Assembly (NCBI GenBank): GCA_014925825.1
Contig: JACGCK010000001.1
Coordinates: 1,488,001-1,552,000 of the forward strand
DNA: 64,000 nucleotides
Reading direction: 5' to 3'
Source of the DNA: Pholiota molesta
Taxonomy: Eukaryota > Basidiomycota > Agaricomycetes > Agaricales > Strophariaceae
In this document: one piece after another, positions 56,325-64,000 of the stretch
How positions within the stretch are numbered: the first letter of the stretch is position 1
Layout of the letters: each line of letters opens with the position of its first letter
The notes under the pieces: generated by a model
What the model saw: the letters and a program-made list of their open reading frames with translations, nothing else
Database searches by the model: none
What the model was told of the DNA's origin: nothing
Program-made: the position numbers and the translations under genes

Positions 56325-58664
56325 ATGCCCCCACTAGTCGACGCCTTCAAAAGTATGTCCTTTGCCCATCCCTATTGCATGAACGCCGCCCACACATCTC
56401 CCCTAGATCTCATCCGCCACGGAAAACACCACAACCATGCCAACGTCGACGATCCCAAAAACCAGACCCCGGATACACGTGGCTTACGTCAACCCCCGTC
56501 TCCAGCCAAGGCTACTAGTACTACCCCACCAAGAGAGGCCGCCGAACTCATCGTGCAGGAGGAACGTCGCCAGAAGTCAATCATGCCCATCTACAAGGGC
56601 CTCGAAGCCTACGAGCTCACCGACAAGATGGGAGAGTTAGTGCCGTCCTTCTGCACCTTGCGCTTATGATCTAAATCCTGCCTCCAGTGGCGCCTTTTCA
56701 AACGTATACCGCGCCGTAGAAAAAAGCACTGGCAAACCTCTCGCCAGTCAGTATTCCTTACCTCGTTTCCTGGCTTTCTGCTGAATCAGATTGACTTGCA
56801 CAGTCAAGGTTGTCCGGAAATTCGAGCTAAATGCATCCCAGGTATGTATACTTTACCCATTTGTACAATTTAGTCTTCCCTGTCCATGAGTCAGTTCACT
56901 GACAAGTTTTATTCATCATCTCTTCCCGGCCCTGTGCGCGTGGCTTTCCCTATCCTTTACACAGGCAGGCGACAAACACTTGAACCCCCAGTTCAAGAAA
57001 AAGCCGCGCGTCACAGAGGTGCCGTTTACATCTTCCACATCGGCCTTTGTTCGATATCTAATCTCGACTTTCTGACATGTTTTCTCTTGATAGCGTGCAA
57101 ATATTCTCAAAGGTATGAATTCTTTGTCCTAATCTTGCCTTGTTTCAACGACGCATTCCAGAGGTGCAAATCATGCGCGGTACTGCACACCCATCCATCG
57201 TAAAGCTGTATTCCTTTTCGGAATCCGATGAGCATTATTTCCTGGTAATGGAGCGTACGTCTGCTTTTTTTGGCCTACTGCTTCCTTTCTGATGTCATCG
57301 GCTCCATTATAGTGATGCCTGGTGGCGAACTTTTCCATCAAATCGTCAAACTTACCTATTTTAGCGAAAACCTTGCGAGACATGTTATCCTCCAGGTTGC
57401 GAACGGCATCAGATATCTCCATGAAGAACGCGGTGTCGTTCATCGAGACATTAAACCCGAAAACCTTCTTTTCGAGCGCATCGATATCATTCCCTCCAAA
57501 AATACAGTAAAACGCCCCTATGATGAAGAGAAGGAAGACGAAGGAGAGTTCATCGCCGGTATTGGAGGAGGTGGTATTGGACGTGTTAAGATTGCTGATT
57601 TCGGACTCAGTAAAGTCGTGTGGAACGAAGAAACCATGACGCCTTGCGGAACTGTTGGCTATACAGCGCCAGAAATTGTCAAAGACGAACGATACAGCAA
57701 AAGCGTGGACATGTGGGCTCTCGGATGTGTTCTCTACACATTACTATGTGGTTTCCCGCCTTTCTATGACGAGAGCATAAACGTTCTCACAGAAAAGGTT
57801 GCGAAAGGTTATTACACATTCCTTAGTCCATGGTGGGACGACATTAGCCATTCAGGTATTGCACCCACTGCTCTCATTCTGTTTTGGGACGTTCCTAATA
57901 TTGCTTCAGCGAAGGATTTGATCACACATCTTCTTTGCGTTGATCCTGCGCAGAGATACACTATTGACGAATTTCTGGCTCATCCTTGGTGTAGTGCTGC
58001 TCCTGCGCCCCCTCCACCTCCAACGCCTTTCATGTATGGGAATCAACCAATGGATTCCCCCCTTCTTGCAGCTGCTCGTGGCGGTCGCGGTCAGGAAGGC
58101 CGAAGTCCAGGCATTGCTACGCTCAAGGAGGCTTTCGACATTACTTACGCTGTACACCGAATGGAAGAAGAGGGCGCGCGAAGGCGGAAGTACAATGGAC
58201 GCGGCGGTGCTGGTACGCGTGGGTTTTTGACTGGCCTGAATGAGGACGACGAAGATGAAGAAGCCTCTGATGAGCACCCCAGTGATTTGGAAAGCGACGA
58301 AGATGACGCCAGGTGGCAACAACGTACTGCGAACCCACAGGCAGCCGCGTCAACGGTTGGTCGCCATCAGCAGGCGTCTGGGCATAATAATCCGGCTCTG
58401 GAGGGCAGAGCAGGCCAGCGAGATCAAGGACGAGGGAGGATTGCACCACCGTCAGTTAGCTCAACCAAGACGGTCAAGGCTTCATCAAAGGGCAGAACAG
58501 GGCCCAGGACTTTTGAGCTCGACATGGATAACGCGACCTTACTTGGGCGAAGACGCATCGGGACGAAAGCCGTATCCAGTCCATTACGGATGGAAGGACT
58601 CCGAGTTGACGACACCCCACCCACACCACCACCATCTGGTATTGGCAGTCCGATGGGGGCATAG
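56325..58664 (+). CDS. CaMK-group kinase, Rck1/2-Srk1-like
   Basis: About seven exons. ATG at 56325 with MPPLVDAFK, spliced to NLIRHGKHHNH, so the frame running through the first intron is not coding. N-terminus rich in His/Pro, then IMPIYKGLEAYELTDKMGEGAFSNVYRAVEKSTGK (Gly loop) and KVVRKFELNASQ with the active-site Lys. Next ILKEVQIMRGTAHPSIVKLYSF, HYFLVMELMPGGELFHQIVKLTYFSE, VVHRDIKPENLLFE, KIADFGLSKVVWN, TPCGTVGYTAPEIVKDERYS, MWALGCVLYTLLCGFPPFYD and DLITHLLCVDPAQRYT. The KLTYFSE and PENLLFE segments fit Rck2/Srk1, MAPKAP kinases downstream of the Hog1/Sty1 osmotic-stress MAP kinase; this subfamily call is from memory. The C-terminal 230 residues are disordered and acidic or Arg/Gly-rich, with RGFLTGLNEDDEDEEASDE. 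Frame intact. Confidence 0.88.
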
Positions 58665-61600
58665 AATTTGGCCTCATTACATTCACGTCCTATTATTCGA
58701 CATCCACTGAATTCGCCACATCCACATTCATTTATGCTGGCATTATTACCCTCGACGCTAGATCATTTTCTGATGATCTTCACGGGCGCTCTACGCCTCT
58801 GTCCTCTTTTGCATCTTTCCTCCCCCCCATTTGTTTGCTTCTATCGCTTTGTGTATTAAAGTCATACCGTGTAATTGTTGACCATATATCCAGAACTCTA
58901 TGCATCTTATTCGATTTGTCGCTTCCTTCGGTGCCTGGTTCAAGCCTGGTTGCCACTTTTTTTTTTGGGTCGCGCAATCGCATTTGTTTTATTTCCTCCT
59001 CTGGTTTCCCGCCTGATATTATTGTCTTTCTCAATGCTTCTGGTTATAGCATTGCACTTCCAACCCTTACTTATAATAGACCTGGCCTTGTCTCTGTCTC
59101 CTCTTAGGACTATATTGTATCGATAGATATATTGATTTTGGCGACGAACAAACGGACCTGCGCATGATATGTAGTTTACTCATAGTTGACCAATAGACAT
59201 GCAACGCACGCCTGCTTGCTAATATCTGGGCTGACTTTATAAACGGACAGGTTTGAATGGCAAGTAAATAGTTTGTAATTATTGTTTGTAATTATTCAGG
59301 AATAGACAACCAGAAGTTCCAGGATGTGACAACAGTGCCCAAGATTGGTCCCCTATACTAACAGATTACTATTGTAACCCAATCGTTATAACCCTTCGTG
59401 ATATGGCTAATTGAATTGCTCGCGAAAATGCTAGTTAACGATTTGCGTTGGGCACAGTAGTAAGTAGTGCTTACTCGTGCTACCTACCACACAGTGACTA
59501 ACATTTTTTACCTTATCCTTTGACACCACATTCATCATAGCATGAGCACTCCTGTGCGGTACAATACCCTAATACTTCAAAGATGCGCAGTGGTCATGGG
59601 ATCCTTCAGTGGAGAATAAAACGGACGTCACTGTGAATGAACTTGCAACTGCGGCAATTCGGTTGTGCGGGTGTGAGAACGGGGCCAAGTAATATGCTTA
59701 TCGTATTATGGTTCGAATGGAACTAAGAAAATGTATTGCACCATACACCCCACTGAGCAGGTGACGCACGTATACTAATAGCTCGAGGAGCCCGGACAAA
59801 AAACGTATCAGAGGGTGAAATGATCTCATAGTTTACTTCGGGCAGTGGCAGGCGGAACGCCAGAACTCCACAGAAATGAGTCTACCACGCCTCCTACGGT
59901 AAATGGATTCATAGATGTTGTCGCCGTTCCATGGCCGTACATACACATTATCAGAAATACGCAATTGATGACATGAGCATTGTTAGTTAAACTGTTGTAG
60001 ATGCTGCCCACTGTGTGATAGGTGTACACTGTATACTTCGGCGCTAATTATTGCCTAGGTCCTTGTCGACAAATATGGTGCGCTCAGTGCGACAGAAATT
60101 TTGGAAAAATTGATCCTCTCATTTCAACCTCAAATTTGTCGCCTTGGAAAGGTGTGATTCCCAGGATTGGTCCATTCAAATTAATTAGAACGAGGTCAGA
60201 AGCCGGCTAGGTGTTCTTACGGGCGCTTAATTATTCATCAAATTATTGAACGGATAATGAATGGTGATCAAGGGCAGTCAGCGGCTCAGGCTTGACCGTA
60301 CGCCCATTATCATCGCGGGTATCTGAAAATCAGTACTAACAGGGAAAACAAGAGGGTATTTCTCATTGAGTTGGGCCTCTGTAAGTCCGAGGCATCGTCT
60401 GAAAGCGGACTCGGTGTTGTAATATAAGCCCGTTGCAGACGGCGCGTCGGTGACACTCAGAAATTAAACGCTTTGGAACCTGTTTAATGCAATGCTCAGT
60501 TGTCAAGTGGTGTCTGGACATAGATTGATTAAGCACTTCGAAGAATTTATTTAAATTCAATACAGAACCATTTAGAAATTTGCCCAAACAGTCTGATCAA
60601 ACAATATAAGTAGCTGATTGAAGTTGATGTTTTGAACGAGTCGCGTACGTCCGGGCACATGGAACCCTATCGCTCTGGTACCATCTAATGAATCGAGATT
60701 AACCCAGAGCTCAGTGTGGGACTGAAGGCGACGCGAGTGCTGCGCTCCGTGAACTCATGGCGAAATGAAGCAACAATTTGGATAGCGAAAATCGTATCAT
60801 TGAACTTCAGAGGGTCGGTACAAAATTTTACAGAATGAGAATATTTTCTGCTTTATCCGGTGCTTTACTTCACCGGGTATGAACTTTTGGCGTTCATATG
60901 TGTGGCACTGACATCAGAAACGATCAGTAGGCAGTCTTAAAGGTTCAAGATTCAACTTCATCCACTAACTATCTCCGAGTAATGTTTAATTTAGCAAAGA
61001 TTGGCTGCTAGGTGACTTGATGTATGAAAGCTCAAAGGTTGGTCGATGCTGGCAGGAATAGCCGTCCTGAAAGTTGAGGGTTTAGATTGAGAGGCGGTTA
61101 GAGAATAGGAGCTGCCGCAGCGTCATTTGTTTCGTGTCGGCTATCCGTATCAAGCACCGACAGGATACATTGTTCATGTGGTAGTGTAGAAATATCTCGT
61201 ATTAACAGTCGGTTTGATTAACAGCTTAGCAGGAGCTCACAAGAAGAAATCCCATGGAGCAGCCGAATTCTCAGCTTGTCGCCCGATCCCAGGGTATTAC
61301 TGTATTTTTGTCACAAATATTCCGCAGTTAGTGCGGTAGTATGAATATACCAGTATCCCGTTATTCTGTTGCAATTTTAAACGGGAAGTCAATATCCACC
61401 AGGCCGTGAACGGTTATGCCATCTTTGGGAATGTTATATTCCACCCTATGTATAGCTATAGGTAGGAATGTATCTGATCTTGCAATATCTGTTTACATAC
61501 GATGGTTGTGGCTCCCTTCAATGGTCAGATCTGCTCCTTGGTTGGGTATTTGGATAAGTACCGTTCCACGAGTGGAAAAATAAAATGTATAGCAGGGCCG

Positions 61601-64000
61601 GTCGGCCGATTCATTCACCTTCTTTACCAAGGTCTTGCTCAATTATAGAAGAAATAGGTCTGCAAGTGCATTGGGCTCTGCGCAGCTCTGGCTAAGCTGG
61701 GTAGTAGACTATTAATAAATATCCTGAGCAAGGTACTCTCGAGATATACCAGGGTGGCTTGTTAGAAAAAAGTGCGGACCTTCGCCCGCAGTACATTTTT
61801 CATCTGGGTTCAAAGACTCCAAGGTGCGCTTATCGGCTCCATCGACAGGTTGGCGTGTAAAGTGAGATGCACACATAAACATGGACTGAATAACGGATTC
61901 ACGATTGTAAATAGTCGGTGATGTGACTGACGCTGAGAGCCTGGAATAAGCTCTAGAATCGAGGCATATAACAGCACGTACCCTAATATAGATTCATCGA
62001 CACCACTCAGCATAGCAAGGCGCGGTGGGCCATCAATTATCGGTGCGTATAGTGTAGCCAACTTGTTGGCGTGTAAAAACGTGGGATTAACTGGGGCGTT
62101 TTGTGTCTGTTCTGGCTTGACGCAGTCTCGTGCAGGGATGTCGTGAGGATGTGTCGATGGGGTAACATATGAGATGTAGATCAAGTGATGGATAGATGGG
62201 TCTTGACATGGCAAGTAGAAATGTCCATATTGCAGTAATGCTGGAGTGGAGAGAGAGATCAGACATCGATCATTGTGTGAAGATATGAAGAGACTTAAGT
62301 CCCACGTATGGCCGCGAAATGTGTGCTGAGGCAGTGTCCGAAGCGGAGGAATCAGACACGATTGTCTATTTTTATTGATGAGAGCTTGATGATATAGCTT
62401 TTTTGTGAAAGACAGGCATCATGACTTTTGGTGCAGGTAGCGAGTTGGAACACCCGCTTGATTGAGGATAGATCATTGGTTCTATCGAGTCAACGTTCAT
62501 CAGCGTTTTGAACTAGCAATAGAGGGAAATAGAACAAACAATGTCCGATCTCCCTCATTTTTGTGATGTTGACTGTCATTTGCTTAGGATGAAGTTTAGG
62601 CCGTGGAATGGATTTGGTTCATATCGAATCAAGGTAATGCAATGTAAGTAAATTCCAAGCTTAACGAATTGAGAACAAGTGATATGTCAAGAGGGACATA
62701 GATCCAATGTGCGAAAGAATGAGCTCGAAGAGATATGTTTTTCTAGAATGTCTGCCGTCAGATCGGAAGTTAACATATGGACCGTCAGACAAATCAAGAA
62801 TGGTGGGGCACGTACCAAGTGACAAAAGGCATTTAAAATTCAAATGCGTGGTTTATCGACTTTGCGCCGTCAAATTCGCACAGAATGTTAAACCTGGGAT
62901 GTCACTGTGAGTTGGGAGGCTGCAATTCTCCTCCACTGCGTTCCAAAACAGAGCATGGAGTACTCTGATGTCCAAATAAGAAAAACATTGCACACAGGTC
63001 GGGGCGATAAAGCAATTCAATACGAGGGAAAGTGCTGGATAAACATGTTGCCCATAGAAATGAATCGTATTGCCGCGGGACACGGAAGGTGAAGACATTC
63101 CGAGGGAAAATCGGATTATGAGTCTGGATGCAAGCTTACGAGCTTGGGGCCAGCTGGGAAGACCTGCGTTTCTGATTCGTGAATATGACAAGCATTGCCC
63201 GAAATGAAGGAGCCGCGCTTTCCGTTGGGAGTCGTCCACATTGGTCAAGAAGCCCATAAGCACTTTTAAGCTGCTAGCTTGTTTTGCATCTGGCTTCGCC
63301 CTTGGGTTAAGAGGTATTTTAAGTTCACGTCAGCAGGTAAGGGTGGTATTCTTATCACCGTTTGAGTTCAATCCAAGTCGACGCGATGGAATATTCTACT
63401 GAGCATTTCTTAAGCGAAAACCCAATAAAAAATAGTGGTCCGACATACATAGCCACTTAGTATTAGGAGGCCCCGACCTTAGAGGGAGATAGCGGGAATA
63501 GGTACTCACGGCGTCTATGGAAGCTGGCCATTCTGTTCCACGAAATGGCGAATACGGACCGAAGTTCCACCATGAAGGAGCCTAATTAGGTGCATAGTTA
63601 GACCCAGGTATGTTCCATCCATTGGCAAATGCGAATAAGACATCGCCAGACGCTAGAGAGATGGATACACATGGCAGCAAAACGCACGACGCGAGAATCG
63701 CAAGCTAGTGTTGTGCTGGAAGACGGCTGGATAGCATGACGAAATATTTACAATGATATTCCCTCTTCGAAGCTTGCAAATCATTAGAGTAAGCACCAAG
63801 ACTTAGTGACTATATAGATCGACAATCCTAGGACAATGGAAGCAACATGTCAAGAAGACGAAGCGGCTGAAGTGCCACCAAAGTCCGTAAGTCGGATTTG
63901 ATATTCGAGACATTATACTGCCATAACGTGGAGATTGTCGGACCAATAGTAATGCTTCAAGAGCTTGAAGCTTCAGCAATGAAGACATTTGGACAAGCGC
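58665..64000. other. Gene-poor 5.3 kb; 3' UTR then unrecognised sequence
   Basis: From 58665 to about 59150 is probably the kinase 3' UTR, with a T11-like run near 58959. Beyond that stops are frequent in all frames and the ORFs (longest 136 codons at 62853-63263 minus) have no motif. On the minus strand, 63510-63690 reads a hydrophobic LAILASCVLLPCVSISLAS, then FANGWNIPGSNYAPN, a stop, then APSWWNFGPYSPFRG and TEWPASIDAV before a GTGAGT donor-like site. This resembles a broken secreted-protein gene, unidentified. No tRNA, TIR or LTR could be defined. Confidence 0.4.

Noticed and set aside
63803..63988. 61-codon minus-strand frame at the right edge
   Set aside because: Too short, no motif, and its continuation lies outside the window.

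Overview
This window is fungal nuclear DNA, most likely from an agaricomycete (mushroom-forming basidiomycete). The evidence is dense short GT-AG introns (about 50-65 nt), tightly packed and often divergent gene pairs, Ure2-like GST, GH18 and GH3 hydrolase genes, a fungal glutaminase A, and a KDZ (Kyakuja/Dileera/Zisupton) DNA transposon of the type expanded in basidiomycetes. Species cannot be told from sequence alone.

Layout. 1-580: 5' part of an ankyrin-repeat gene (minus). 2137-3471: coiled-coil gene resembling the WTAP/Mum2 m6A-writer subunit. 4581-5390: Ser/Pro-rich unknown. 6261-9848: secreted glutaminase A (minus). 10100-20847: a 10.7 kb KDZ transposon with roughly 0.9-1 kb terminal inverted repeats and an exact 10-bp target-site duplication. 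It carries a KDZ transposase gene and two passenger genes, all on the minus strand. 21197-22813: GH18 chitinase (plus). The transposon therefore sits in what was a roughly 0.6 kb divergent promoter between glutaminase and chitinase. 23378-26734: a protein with five repeated Cys4 zinc-ribbon-like modules.

26900-42285 is a housekeeping block: TXNDC9-like thioredoxin fold protein, Dom34/Pelota ribosome rescue factor, CPD photolyase, a small Ser-rich ORF, cobalamin-independent methionine synthase, a Ran1/Sks1-type kinase, xylitol/sorbitol dehydrogenase and IBA57. 42926-50888 holds a GST, a conserved fungal unknown, an NTF2/SnoaL-like protein and a secreted GH3 beta-xylosidase. 51848-58664 holds TAF9, the Fe-S scaffold ISU1, splicing factor PRP31 and an Rck/Srk1-type kinase. 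From 58665 to the end (5.3 kb) no intact gene is recognised. Two genes belong to mitochondrial Fe-S assembly (ISU1, IBA57), two to plant or fungal wall turnover (GH18, GH3), and one pair to polyol/xylan use (GH3 xylosidase, xylitol dehydrogenase); none of these is in an obvious cluster.

Two observations stand out. First, the complete KDZ element with passenger genes, subterminal repeats and a 14-bp palindrome in each TIR. Second, ten apparent single-base losses spread over six otherwise well-conserved genes, including the essential PRP31 and IBA57. Nearly all fit contraction of a homopolymer or doublet, which points to systematic deletion errors in the assembly rather than ten independent pseudogenisation events. 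Exon boundaries below are by eye from GT/AG sites and family conservation.
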